Positions 44,273-53,214 of a DNA stretch of 64,000 nt are shown here, piece by piece. Source of the stretch: Pelagicoccus albus (GTDB lineage Bacteria > Verrucomicrobiota > Verrucomicrobiia > Opitutales > Opitutaceae). The notes under the pieces are model-generated. The model was not told the DNA's origin and did not search any database. It saw only the letters and a list, made by a program, of their open reading frames with translations. The position numbers were made by a program, and so were the translations under genes. Position 1 is the first letter of the stretch. The number at the start of each line of letters is the position of its first letter. Where the stretch lies: positions 255,501 to 319,500 of the forward strand of contig NZ_JACHVC010000005.1 of NCBI RefSeq assembly GCF_014230145.1, in the 5' to 3' direction.

Positions 44273-45622
44273 ATGAAACTAGCATTTAGGGAAAAACTAG
44301 CGTTTGGAGCGGGAGATACGGCCAGCAATTTGGTCTTTATGACGATGCTCAATTTCCTGCCCTACTTCTATACGGATATCTTCGGTATATCGGCAGCGGC
44401 TGTTGGGACCTTGCTTTTGTTTGTTCGGGTGGGCGATGCCTTCATCGATGTGTCGGTGGGAGTCATCGCAGACCGGACGCATACTCGCTGGGGAAAGTTT
44501 AGGCCTTGGTTGCTGTGGTTCGCCGTGCCTTTCGGTGTGGCTGCGGTGCTTACGTTTACGACTCCTGATTGGACAGAGAATTCGAAAATCGTTTATGCCT
44601 GGGTGACATATTCGATCCTGATGGTGGCGTATTCGGCGATCAATGTACCCTATGGAGCCTTGTCAGCGGTGATGACGACCGATCTGCACGAGCGAACTTC
44701 TCTATCAGGGGTTCGCATGGTTTTTGCTCAGATAGGTGGTCTGATAGTTGCGGGTGGCACTTTGCCACTAATCGCCTACTTCAGCGGTGATAGTGGGGAT
44801 CGCGCTCACGGCTACCAAATGACTATGATTTTGTTCGGCTCAATCGCCACGGCTCTTTTCTTGATTACATTTTTTGGAACACGCGAGAGGATTGAGGTGC
44901 CTGCTGACCAAGAGAATAACCTGAAAGCAGACCTCCTGATGCTTATCAAGAATAGGCCTTGGGTGGTTATCTCTGTCTCAGGCGCTATCTTGTTTATCTT
45001 TTTCTCGGTTCGAATGGCGGTCGTCATGTATTATTTCAACTATTACGTAGGTGACGAGTCGCAGGCTACGCTGTTTTTCACTCTTGCAAGCATCGCAGCG
45101 ATACCCGGCGCGCTTCTCTCGGCTCCAATCTCCAAGCGTATCGGAAAAAAACGTACGTTCCAGCTCGGGGCAGCGTTTGGAGTCTTGTCTCTTGCAGCCT
45201 TCTATTTCGTACCAGCAGACAGCTTCTGGCTACTACATGGGCTAAATGCCTTTGCCTCGGTCTCCATTTATATCATGGCTCCTTTGATCTTCTCTATGTT
45301 AGGTGATTCGGCGGACTACGCTGATTGGAAGTTTAAACGTCGTTCTACGGGCATCATTTTCTCGGCCTCTGCATTGGTTGGCAAGGTCGGCATGGGGCTC
45401 GGGGGGGCTTTGACAGGGTTGCTGTTGACCTATTTCGGCTATGTCGCGGGTAGTGATCAGAGTGAAGAAACCGTACGTGGGATAGTAATAATGGCTAGCA
45501 TTGTGCCTGCTGTTGGATACCTTATTATATTAGGATTTATGGAACTCTACAATCTCGACGAGGAGATGGCTGAGCAAATGCGAATGGAACTTGAGAGACG
45601 CCGGGAGAAGGCTACTAGTTAA
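44273..45622 (+). CDS. GPH-family (MFS) sugar:cation symporter
   Basis: The 449-residue protein has about 12 membrane segments and the features of the glycoside-pentoside-hexuronide (MelB/XynB-like) family: FGAGDTASNLVF at the start, the DAFIDVSVGVIADRTHTRWGKFRPW loop (~62-86, quoted from its ends) and INVPYGALSAVMT. It would carry oligosaccharides or glycosides across the inner membrane with a cation. It sits in the middle of the hydrolase operon; its stop overlaps the next start by one base (TAATG), showing coupling. Its presence beside signal-less hydrolases supports cytoplasmic breakdown. Confidence 0.95.
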   Translation: MKLAFREKLAFGAGDTASNLVFMTMLNFLPYFYTDIFGISAAAVGTLLLFVRVGDAFIDVSVGVIADRTHTRWGKFRPWLLWFAVPFGVAAVLTFTTPDWTENSKIVYAWVTYSILMVAYSAINVPYGALSAVMTTDLHERTSLSGVRMVFAQIGGLIVAGGTLPLIAYFSGDSGDRAHGYQMTMILFGSIATALFLITFFGTRERIEVPADQENNLKADLLMLIKNRPWVVISVSGAILFIFFSVRMAVVMYYFNYYVGDESQATLFFTLASIAAIPGALLSAPISKRIGKKRTFQLGAAFGVLSLAAFYFVPADSFWLLHGLNAFASVSIYIMAPLIFSMLGDSADYADWKFKRRSTGIIFSASALVGKVGMGLGGALTGLLLTYFGYVAGSDQSEETVRGIVIMASIVPAVGYLIILGFMELYNLDEEMAEQMRMELERRREKATS

Positions 45623-47295
45623 TGATGACTTTTTCATCGCTCAGGAGTCGCCCATTTAACCTTAGCCCTGATCAAGTCGATTGGGTTAAAGAACGTCTAA
45701 GGGGGCTCAGTTTGCGGGGAAAGCTTGCGCAACTCATGGTTCCACTCGTAACGGACCGCAGCGATTCCGTGTTGGAAAGCTTATGTGAGCTGGGAGTAGG
45801 GGGACTGTTTCGCCTCCCGGGCGGAAGTCTTGAAGCCCTCCGAAGCGAAGCTCTCTTGGTACAAGAGAAAAGCGATATCCCACTTCTGATGGCTGGAGAT
45901 TTGGAGTTTAATGAGACCCACCAAATTGGTACGGATGTGGGGACAAATTATCCGAATCAGATGACAGTGGGAGCAACTGGGGATACTCTTCACGCGGAAC
46001 GGATGGCACGAGTGGCGGCCAGGGAAGGATTGGCTGCCGGCTTTAATTGGTCGCTCACCCCTCTGGTCGATTTAAACCGAAACCAATTCAATGCTTTGGT
46101 CAATACTCGCGCATTTGGAGATGATGCAAATTGTGTGTCGAAGTTGGGTGTCGCGTATGTTCGAGCCATGCAAGCAGAAGGTATGATAGCCTGCGCTAAG
46201 CATTGGCCCGGTGATGGAATCGATGATAGGGATCAACACTTGGTTACTTCGGTTAACAGCCTGGACTTAAAAGATTGGAAGGATTCCTTTGGCCGTGTTT
46301 ATCGATCGATGATACGAAATGGAGTGTTGAGTATCATGAGTGCCCACATTTCATTGCCTGCTTATCCAGGAGCTGGATACAAGCCCGCATCTTTATCGTA
46401 TGAACTCAACGAGAAATTACTGAGAAAGGAGCTCAAGTTCAAAGGCCTTATTGTATCTGATGCCAGCGTGATGGCCGGTGTGTCTTCGCAAGGCAAAAGG
46501 GAAAATCTCGTTCCGACCATGGTCAAAAATGGGTGCGATGTCGTCTTGTTCCCCGAAGACGTCGAACTTGAAATCGATTATCTTAAACGTTCGGTGGATT
46601 CAGGCGACTTGTCGGAATCACGTATTGATGAATCTGTTACAAGGGTCCTAGCCTTAAAGGCTTCGATAGGTTTAGACAAAAAGGGTAGAGGTCTTGGGCG
46701 AACCCTAAGTAAGGCAAAGCGATCTGAAAATCAGCGTTGGTCAAAGAACTGTGCCCAAAAATCAGTAACGCTTTTAAAGGATTCGGAAAATCTATTGCCA
46801 ATCAGCTCGAAGACTCATCGTCGAGTCCTCCTCATACAGCAAGACAAGCGCAGGAATACTCTCGGACCCTTGCCTACGCTGGGTGTTAAAGGGCTATTGG
46901 AAAAAGAAGGGTTCAGCGTTGAATTGTTCACATCAGTCAGTGAGCCTCATGCGGATTATTTTGATTTGATAATCTATGCAGTCGGAGAGGAAGGCTTTTA
47001 TATGAGACAGACTATTCCGGTACCATGGCTGGAATTGCACAAAAATGTGTTCAGAATGATGGATCGTTTTTGGCACGAGGTGCCCAGTGTTTTTATCTCT
47101 TTTGGCAACCCTTACCACATACGCGAAGTTCCTACCTGCCCGGTTTACATAAACGCTTACTCGCCAGTAGCAAGTTGTCAGGAAGCAGCTGTGAAAGCTC
47201 TGGTTGGTAAGGTACCTTTTGCTGGAAAAAGTCCAGTCGACCTATCCCATTGCATTAATTCTGAAGAGGAGCTGAAGCCTTTCTTTCCTAGTTAA
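45622..47295 (+). CDS. NagZ-like GH3 glycosidase
   Basis: The 557-residue protein belongs to the NagZ-like branch of GH3: barrel motifs KLAQLM, KHWPGDGIDDRDQH (~193-206, corresponding to the NagZ KHFPGHG...DSH loop with the His acid/base) and nucleophile Asp280 in IVSDASVM. A C-terminal domain (~375-557) resembles the second GH3 domain but is shortened. Family members remove beta-N-acetylglucosaminyl or other beta-linked residues, some by phosphorolysis. No signal peptide. Its context in a plant-glycan locus rather than a peptidoglycan-recycling one makes a different glycoside substrate plausible. It starts on the last base of the symporter stop. Confidence 0.88.
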   Translation: MMTFSSLRSRPFNLSPDQVDWVKERLRGLSLRGKLAQLMVPLVTDRSDSVLESLCELGVGGLFRLPGGSLEALRSEALLVQEKSDIPLLMAGDLEFNETHQIGTDVGTNYPNQMTVGATGDTLHAERMARVAAREGLAAGFNWSLTPLVDLNRNQFNALVNTRAFGDDANCVSKLGVAYVRAMQAEGMIACAKHWPGDGIDDRDQHLVTSVNSLDLKDWKDSFGRVYRSMIRNGVLSIMSAHISLPAYPGAGYKPASLSYELNEKLLRKELKFKGLIVSDASVMAGVSSQGKRENLVPTMVKNGCDVVLFPEDVELEIDYLKRSVDSGDLSESRIDESVTRVLALKASIGLDKKGRGLGRTLSKAKRSENQRWSKNCAQKSVTLLKDSENLLPISSKTHRRVLLIQQDKRRNTLGPLPTLGVKGLLEKEGFSVELFTSVSEPHADYFDLIIYAVGEEGFYMRQTIPVPWLELHKNVFRMMDRFWHEVPSVFISFGNPYHIREVPTCPVYINAYSPVASCQEAAVKALVGKVPFAGKSPVDLSHCINSEEELKPFFPS

Positions 47296-47306
47296 CCCCG
47301 TGAGTA

Positions 47307-48668
47307 ATGTTGATTGATTGGATAGAAACTGTATCGGGACTTCCGATGCGGATACGCAGTCACGTGTTGAGCGAAGGCTCGACATCGGAGGAGTGCTTGC
47401 GCGTAGACCGCAACTGCGAGCATCAGAAGATGCTTGGATTTGGAGGCTGTTTCAATGAGTTGGGTTGGAAGGCGATGGGGGTATTGCCTCAGCCGAAACG
47501 TGACGAAATAATGCTTGCTCTCTTCTCGGAAGAAGGAGCTGCATTCGAATACTGCAGGACTCCCATCGGAGCGAGCGACTTCGCTTTAGATTTTTATTCC
47601 CTGAATGAGTGTGAGGGAGACTATCGGATGGATCGATTTTCGATAGATCGAGATCGAGAAAAATTGATTCCTTACATAAAAGCAGCTCAGGCAGTGAATC
47701 CCAACTTGCGTATTTGGGCATCGCCTTGGTGCCCTCCCAGTTGGATGAAGACGAATGGCCATTATGCTTGTCGTTCTGGATTTGGAGGGATGGAAAGTGG
47801 ATTGGATAAGGATGCTCAGCCAGCTATCGGGACTACGAGTTTTAGGATGCACAATGGAACGCTGGAAGCCTATGCATGTTACTTTGGCAAATACCTAGAT
47901 GCTTATGAAAAGGAGGGAATCCAAGTATCCGCTGTTCACGTACAAAATGAACCAGTAGCGGCTCAGGTGTTTCCCAGCTGTATTTGGAGAGCAGAGGATT
48001 TGGCTCTTTTTATCGGAAACTATCTAGGTCCAGCTTTCTACCGAGATGGGCGGTCGACCGAGATTTGGTACGGTACTTTGAATGTGGCTGACCCTGCCTA
48101 CGCCTTCGCATGTCTGGCGGATTCTAATTGCGCGGAGTATGTGAAAGGGATTGGTTTCCAGTGGGCTGGAAAAGAGGCGATTACCTCAGTGCATCAGATG
48201 TTGCCCACTTTACCGTTGATGCAGACCGAGACGGAATGCGGCGTCGGAAGTAACGACTGGGATGCTGCTGAGCATACTTGGGAATTGCTGAAGCGATACC
48301 TACTCAACGGTGTTTGTTCCTATCAGATGTGGAATATGGTACTCGATGAAACAGGTTTCAGCACATGGAAATGGAAGCAGAATGCGTTGATTACCGTTGA
48401 TCAGCGAAGTGGTGAAATTCGATATAACCCAGAATTTTACCTGATTCAGCATCTTAGTCGATTTGTCAAATTAGGCGCTGTTCGAATCGCGAATCTACGA
48501 GAGGAAGACGACCTGATAGCGTTTAAAAACCCTGGAGGCGAGATCGTGCTTCTCGCGTGCAATACCTCGCAAGCCGAGCGTGAGCTCAAGGTTGCAGTCG
48601 ATTCTGCCGGAGAACTACGAGCAACGCTCAAGCCCCATTCGTTCAACACCTTTATCTATCGGCAGTAA
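47307..48668 (+). CDS. GH30 glycosidase
   Basis: The 453-residue protein has the GH30 pattern: LGFGGCFNELGW (~43-54), IWASPWCPPSWMKTNG (~136-151), acid/base Glu215 in HVQNEP and nucleophile Glu308 in MQTETECG, followed by WNMVLDETGFSTW. The C-terminal strands complete the side beta domain. No signal peptide, thus cytosolic. GH30 includes beta-glucosylceramidases, beta-1,6-glucanases, beta-xylosidases and beta-fucosidases; the subfamily is not certain. The 11-nt gap from the NagZ-like gene and the 57-nt gap before GH42 place it in the same operon. Confidence 0.93.
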   Translation: MLIDWIETVSGLPMRIRSHVLSEGSTSEECLRVDRNCEHQKMLGFGGCFNELGWKAMGVLPQPKRDEIMLALFSEEGAAFEYCRTPIGASDFALDFYSLNECEGDYRMDRFSIDRDREKLIPYIKAAQAVNPNLRIWASPWCPPSWMKTNGHYACRSGFGGMESGLDKDAQPAIGTTSFRMHNGTLEAYACYFGKYLDAYEKEGIQVSAVHVQNEPVAAQVFPSCIWRAEDLALFIGNYLGPAFYRDGRSTEIWYGTLNVADPAYAFACLADSNCAEYVKGIGFQWAGKEAITSVHQMLPTLPLMQTETECGVGSNDWDAAEHTWELLKRYLLNGVCSYQMWNMVLDETGFSTWKWKQNALITVDQRSGEIRYNPEFYLIQHLSRFVKLGAVRIANLREEDDLIAFKNPGGEIVLLACNTSQAERELKVAVDSAGELRATLKPHSFNTFIYRQ

Positions 48669-48725
48669 ATATAGCTCGATTTTTTTTTAAGCCTCTGCCC
48701 TCAGGTACTCAAAACTAAATAATCA

Positions 48726-50777
48726 ATGGAAGATCGTTCGAAACTCTCGCACTTGCGTCACACAAACCTGAATACGTTTTATTATGGTTCACCTTACTAT
48801 CCGGAGCATTGGGATGAAGAGGTGCGAGTTAAGGACCCGGAGCTATTGGCCGCTGCCGGTTGGAATGTAATTCGCATGGCGGAGTTCGCTTGGGATCGTA
48901 TTGAACCCAAGTACGGCGAGTTCGATTTCTCTCTGTTCGACGAGACAATCGAGCGTTTCGGAGAAGTTGGGATCAAAACGATTTTGTGCACTCCCACGGC
49001 GACACCCCCTATTTGGCTGACTGAAGCCCATCCTGAAATCCTTCGCGTGGACGACAAGGGTATTAAGATGGAGCACGGGTCGCGTCAGCATGCTAGCCAT
49101 TTCAGCCCCGTGTTCCGCGAGCACAGCCGCCGGATCACAGCGGCGATGGCTAAGCACTACGCGGATAACCCTAATGTAGTAGGATGGCAGACAGACAACG
49201 AGTTTCACTGTCACTTTTCGGAAGATCACTCAGCTTCCGCTCAAAGGGCATGGCACGAATTTCTCTCGGAGAGGTTCGAGGGAGATATCCAGAAGCTGAA
49301 CACTACCTGGGGAACCGCATTCTGGGCGCAGACCTACACTCGTTTCGAGCAAGTTCCGACACCGAAACGAATGCGACCTACTTATTCGAATCCTGCTCAA
49401 GAGCTAGATTATCGCCGTTTTTTAGATTGGGGAGTGACTCGTTTTCAGAAAGAGCAGGTCGATATTTTAAGAGAAGCCAACCCTCTTTGGTTCGTCACCC
49501 ATAACGGCTGTTTCTACAATATCGACTTCCGAGGTCAGTTCACTAAGGACTTAGATTTTCTCGGGTTTGATATGTATCCTCATTTCTTTTACGATCCCGA
49601 CGAACGTCCCGCGCGGGCGGCGTATTGGCTGGACATGGTGCGGTCGTTTTCGGGGAATTTTCTCGTTCTGGAACACCAGTCTGGTCCCGGAGGGCAAGGT
49701 GGTTATTTTCACGATAATCCGGAGCCGGGCGAGATGCGAAAGATGGCCTGGATGGCGATCGCCCATGGAGCGGATGGCATGCTTCTTTTCCGCGAGCGGT
49801 GTTGTCGTTTTGGAGCGGAGGAGTACTGGTGCGGAGTGCTTGACCATGATAATGTACCACGCCGCCGTTATCGTGAGGCTGCTATATTAGGTAAGGAGAT
49901 CGCTGAGTTAGGTCCCCAATTATTGGGTACATCCGTTCATCAAAATATAGGGATAGCTTGCTGCGATTTCATAGCTGAGAATGGGCACGATGCTATGACT
50001 CTTGGTTTGCCGGATCCGCGGGATATGGGGAAACTTGTGCATCAAGCTTTTTACGAACGGGGATATGATGTCGGGGTAGTACATCCGGAGGATGACTTGA
50101 GTGGACTCGATGTCTTGCTTGTGGCCCATCTATCGTTGTTCGATCCTCTTTGGTGCGAGCGTTTGAGCACTTTTGTGGAAAAGGGAGGGACATTGGTTAT
50201 CGGAGCTCGAACAGCATCTAAGGACAGGAACAATAATGTGGTACCGGATACCCTGCCGGGAGTGTTGCGAAGTCTGGCTGGCGTTACAGTTGAGGAGTAT
50301 GGCCGGCAGAATATGCCAGAGAAGCGACCTTTAGAGTTATCTCTCGGGAATGAGTCTTGGGTCAGCGATCTTTGGTATGAAGCTTTATCACCAGATGAAG
50401 GAACAGATGTAGTGGGCACTTGGCAGAGTCGCCATTTGGCCGGGCAAGCAGCTGTTACCTGCAGGTCGGTAGGAAAAGGTAAGGTCTATTATGTTGGTAC
50501 CTATTTTACTGATACGACTATGCCTCGTATCGTTAATTACCTCGCTGAGGTAGGTGATCTGCCAGATGTTTTGACCGATCCCAAAGGCGTCGAACGCATC
50601 AAGCGTTACAACGGTACGCAGGAGTTTTGCTTTTTGATTAATCATCGTGAAGAAGCGGTATCGGTGGAAGTTCCCAGTGGTGAAAGCTTGTTGGGTCATA
50701 CTCTGGAAGAGAATACGATACTGTTAGGAGCCTACGATGTAGCAATTGTACGTATTAATGGAAGGGATACGAAATGA
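48726..50777 (+). CDS. GH42 beta-galactosidase
   Basis: The 683-residue protein shows GH42 hallmarks: YYPEHWDEE (24-32), MAEFAWDRIEP, TPTATPPIWL, acid/base Glu159 in GWQTDNEF and nucleophile Glu316 in LVLEHQSGPGGQGG. A trimerisation domain (~395-600) and a small C-terminal beta domain follow. It hydrolyses terminal beta-galactosyl residues in short galactans or arabinogalactan fragments. It lacks a signal peptide. Its stop overlaps the next gene by 4 nt (ATGA), so the nucleoside-hydrolase-like protein is translationally coupled to it. Confidence 0.95.
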   Translation: MEDRSKLSHLRHTNLNTFYYGSPYYPEHWDEEVRVKDPELLAAAGWNVIRMAEFAWDRIEPKYGEFDFSLFDETIERFGEVGIKTILCTPTATPPIWLTEAHPEILRVDDKGIKMEHGSRQHASHFSPVFREHSRRITAAMAKHYADNPNVVGWQTDNEFHCHFSEDHSASAQRAWHEFLSERFEGDIQKLNTTWGTAFWAQTYTRFEQVPTPKRMRPTYSNPAQELDYRRFLDWGVTRFQKEQVDILREANPLWFVTHNGCFYNIDFRGQFTKDLDFLGFDMYPHFFYDPDERPARAAYWLDMVRSFSGNFLVLEHQSGPGGQGGYFHDNPEPGEMRKMAWMAIAHGADGMLLFRERCCRFGAEEYWCGVLDHDNVPRRRYREAAILGKEIAELGPQLLGTSVHQNIGIACCDFIAENGHDAMTLGLPDPRDMGKLVHQAFYERGYDVGVVHPEDDLSGLDVLLVAHLSLFDPLWCERLSTFVEKGGTLVIGARTASKDRNNNVVPDTLPGVLRSLAGVTVEEYGRQNMPEKRPLELSLGNESWVSDLWYEALSPDEGTDVVGTWQSRHLAGQAAVTCRSVGKGKVYYVGTYFTDTTMPRIVNYLAEVGDLPDVLTDPKGVERIKRYNGTQEFCFLINHREEAVSVEVPSGESLLGHTLEENTILLGAYDVAIVRINGRDTK

Positions 50778-51688
50778 GTGGGCGAAGATTGGCTTTTGAT
50801 ATACCGGAATGGCGGAAAATTCGCGTCATTATCGATACTGACGCTAAAAACGAAGCGGATGATCAATTTGCTATTGTTCATGGACTTTTGACTCCTCGGT
50901 TCGATATCCTAGGCATTGTCGCTGCCCAGTTCGAGAACACTGGCTCCATGATGGAGCGTCGCGACACGATGAGGCAGAGCTACGATGAAATCGAAAAGCT
51001 GCTTAGCTTGACCGGATTTGCCAAGGAAGCTCCTGCAATCGAAGGAGCATTGAAGCCTTTGGAGAGTCTGAGGTCTGCTCCTGAATCACCTGGAGCGGAT
51101 CTTATCGTGGAAGAAGCTATGAAAGAGGGGGAGAAACCGCTTTTTGCGGTTTTCATGGGGCCGTTGACGAATATGGCGATAGCGTTGCTCAGAGAACCTC
51201 GTGTCGCGGAACGGGTGACGGTGGTGTGGATTGGTGGCGAGGACTATCCGAATGGAGGCTGGGAGTATAACCTGTTCAACGACATACATGCGGCTAACGT
51301 AGTTTTTGCTTCTGGTGTCGAGCTCTGGCAAGTGCCTCGTGGGGTATATTCCACGATACGAATCAGTATCGCTGAGCTCATTCATAAGGTGCGGCCCTGT
51401 GGTAAGGTTGGTGCCTACCTTGTGGAGCAGTTATGCGATTTCAACAATAGCATGAAGTATCCGGAGTGGCCCAAGGGTGAGATGTGGTCGCTGGGAGACT
51501 CCCCGTGCATTAGTCTCCTACTAGATGAGCACGAGTATGGGTATAAAATGCTGCCGAGACCTCGCATCAGTTCCGACATGTACTACATCCACGAAAAGAC
51601 GGACAGAAAGGTGCGAGTCTACCACTATGTTGACTCACGATTTACTCTGGAGGATATGTTCGCTAAACTTGCCTTACACTATCTTTAG
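50774..51688 (+). CDS. Nucleoside-hydrolase-like protein in a glycosidase operon
   Basis: The 304-residue protein belongs to the inosine-uridine-type nucleoside hydrolase fold. Instead of the usual D-T-D-x-G-x-D-D calcium motif it has DTDAKNEADDQFA (~22-34); the substrate-side block FMGPLTNMAIAL, the IGGEDYPNGGWEYN segment and SLGDSP are also visible. Classical enzymes cleave the N-glycosidic bond of ribonucleosides. Here the start codon lies within the GH42 gene, and no purine, pyrimidine or ribose genes are near, so it may hydrolyse another glycosidic bond. It ends the locus and faces the cytochrome gene. Fold confidence is high; substrate is unknown. Confidence 0.85.
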   Translation: MSGRRLAFDIPEWRKIRVIIDTDAKNEADDQFAIVHGLLTPRFDILGIVAAQFENTGSMMERRDTMRQSYDEIEKLLSLTGFAKEAPAIEGALKPLESLRSAPESPGADLIVEEAMKEGEKPLFAVFMGPLTNMAIALLREPRVAERVTVVWIGGEDYPNGGWEYNLFNDIHAANVVFASGVELWQVPRGVYSTIRISIAELIHKVRPCGKVGAYLVEQLCDFNNSMKYPEWPKGEMWSLGDSPCISLLLDEHEYGYKMLPRPRISSDMYYIHEKTDRKVRVYHYVDSRFTLEDMFAKLALHYL

Positions 51689-51714
51689 GTTCAGCAAGTT
51701 GAGGATCGATGAGA

Positions 51715-52620
51715 TCAGATATCGCGGGTGGCGAGGTAGACCTTGACGCGTTCTGGAGCGTCCTTACGGGCAAATTCCTGATCGGGTGATGCCCCGGATT
51801 CGATCCACCATTTGATTAAATCGATCTCGTAGCGACTCAGTTGAGGTTCGTCTTCGGGAGGCATCCGATCCTCGTCATCCTCGGGCAATTCCATGAGTTC
51901 CACGAGAAGGCTGTCGCTTACGTCTCCCGGCGTAACGCAGGGTCCGAAGTCTCCGCCCAACATAATGTAGTCGAAAGTGTCTAGGCGGAGTTTCCCTTTT
52001 TTCTTCTCTGCTCCGTGGCAGTCGATGCACTTTGCCTCGAGAATTGGGTGAACAAGATCCTGATATGGGTTGATGATATCGCCCAGCTCAGAGCTTTGCT
52101 CGGGAGTTGTTTTTGCTACCCAAGGAGCGTTTTGGAGAGGATCTCCATGGACCATCAGGCCTCCCGGATGGCTGGCGGCCAAAAGTGTACCTGCCATGGC
52201 TAGCATGGATACAGAGCGTAGGACTCGATCAACGATCAGAGTATTTAGAGCGAGGCTCAGCCAGGAAATCGCGGTGAAAAAGCTCGCTGCCCAAAGATGG
52301 TCGTGGAGCAGGGCTTCAGGATATCCGCCTTCCTCGCCGAGAACATAGCCAGTCGCGAACGAGAGGGAAGCGCTGAGAGAGATTGCGAGCCACAGTAGGT
52401 TTCGGGTACCAAGATCTGTCTTCTTGCCGGCTAAGCCTAATATTTCCAGGATAGCCGAAGCCGCAAATATTCCGATTGGCAGGTGTAGGACCACTGGGTG
52501 GAAGCTGGCCAAAAAGTCAAGCCAAGCGTTTTCAGGCAAATCACCTCCTTCGAAAGCGAAGGGGGCGAGGGCGGCAGCGAAGGCAAGTAGCGCGTAGAGA
52601 AAGGCTCGGTATCGGTTCAT
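51715..52620 (-). CDS. DUF2231 membrane domain fused to planctomycete-type cytochrome c
   Basis: The 301-residue protein starts with a hydrophobic segment and has four or five membrane helices up to ~170 (DUF2231-like, HPVVLHLPIGIFAAS). A periplasmic cytochrome c domain of the PSCyt1 kind follows, with heme motif CIDCH (C-x2-C-H) at ~209 and a MPPEDEPQLSRYEIDLIKWW segment that supplies Met as the probable axial ligand. Proteins of this type are frequent in Planctomycetes/Verrucomicrobia and probably act in electron transfer; the partner is unknown. The gene stands alone, convergent with the nucleoside-hydrolase-like gene. Confidence 0.87.
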   Translation of the reverse strand: MNRYRAFLYALLAFAAALAPFAFEGGDLPENAWLDFLASFHPVVLHLPIGIFAASAILEILGLAGKKTDLGTRNLLWLAISLSASLSFATGYVLGEEGGYPEALLHDHLWAASFFTAISWLSLALNTLIVDRVLRSVSMLAMAGTLLAASHPGGLMVHGDPLQNAPWVAKTTPEQSSELGDIINPYQDLVHPILEAKCIDCHGAEKKKGKLRLDTFDYIMLGGDFGPCVTPGDVSDSLLVELMELPEDDEDRMPPEDEPQLSRYEIDLIKWWIESGASPDQEFARKDAPERVKVYLATRDI

Positions 52621-52773
52621 GAAAGTGCTTGGATCTGATAAGTCCTCGGGCAGTGGATGCTCGAAGCTTAGAAGGTACAGGAAGCGTTACCATTAGTTCC
52701 CCGGGAGCGAATCTAATCTCAAGGGGAGATTTGTGTTGGCTGACAGGGAAGGGCCGCTTTTTTGTCTCCGTCG

Positions 52774-53214
52774 ATGAAAGCACTTTTAGGGCCAGACCTG
52801 CAATACAGCCGACTCAGGTTGAGTTGGCCCCCGCTTTCAGTCATGCTCACTCTCCTGATCAGTTCCCATTTTTCAGGACCGCCAGCGGGGCCAGATATTG
52901 AGGGCTTCGACAAAATTGCCCACTTTTTTGTCTTCGGCCTTCTGGGTACGCTCTTTTTTCGCCCCCTCCGGTTCGCTTTGAAAGATCACCGAAGATGGAT
53001 TTTCGCCTTTTTAGGCGTGTTCAGCTACTCGCTATGCGACGAGTTCCTACAGTATTTCAATCCGGAGCGTAGCTTCGATCCTTACGATTGGATGGCGGAT
53101 TGGAGCGGAGCCTTGCTCGCGATCGGATTATACCGCCAGCTTGCTTGGTACCGCTGGCTCTTGGAGCTGAGGCTCTGGGGTAGACGTAGCAGCGGCGAGA
53201 GGGAAGGTCACTGA
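52774..53214 (+). CDS. VanZ-like membrane protein
   Basis: I use the ATG at 52774; a TTG at 52762 would add four residues. The 146-residue protein has about four membrane segments and the VanZ-like pattern DKIAHFFVFGLLGTLFF, followed by SYSLCDEFLQYFNPERSFDPYDWMADWSG, which is split here only for description. VanZ-like proteins are small membrane proteins of unclear function, linked in name to teicoplanin resistance, which is not implied here. Its last 87 bp overlap the 3' end of the histidine kinase gene on the other strand. Confidence 0.88.
   Translation: MKALLGPDLQYSRLRLSWPPLSVMLTLLISSHFSGPPAGPDIEGFDKIAHFFVFGLLGTLFFRPLRFALKDHRRWIFAFLGVFSYSLCDEFLQYFNPERSFDPYDWMADWSGALLAIGLYRQLAWYRWLLELRLWGRRSSGEREGH

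Noticed and set aside
52774-53214. VanZ-like gene as an antibiotic resistance determinant
   Set aside because: VanZ-like membrane proteins are widespread; there is no vanHAX cluster, so resistance is not supported.
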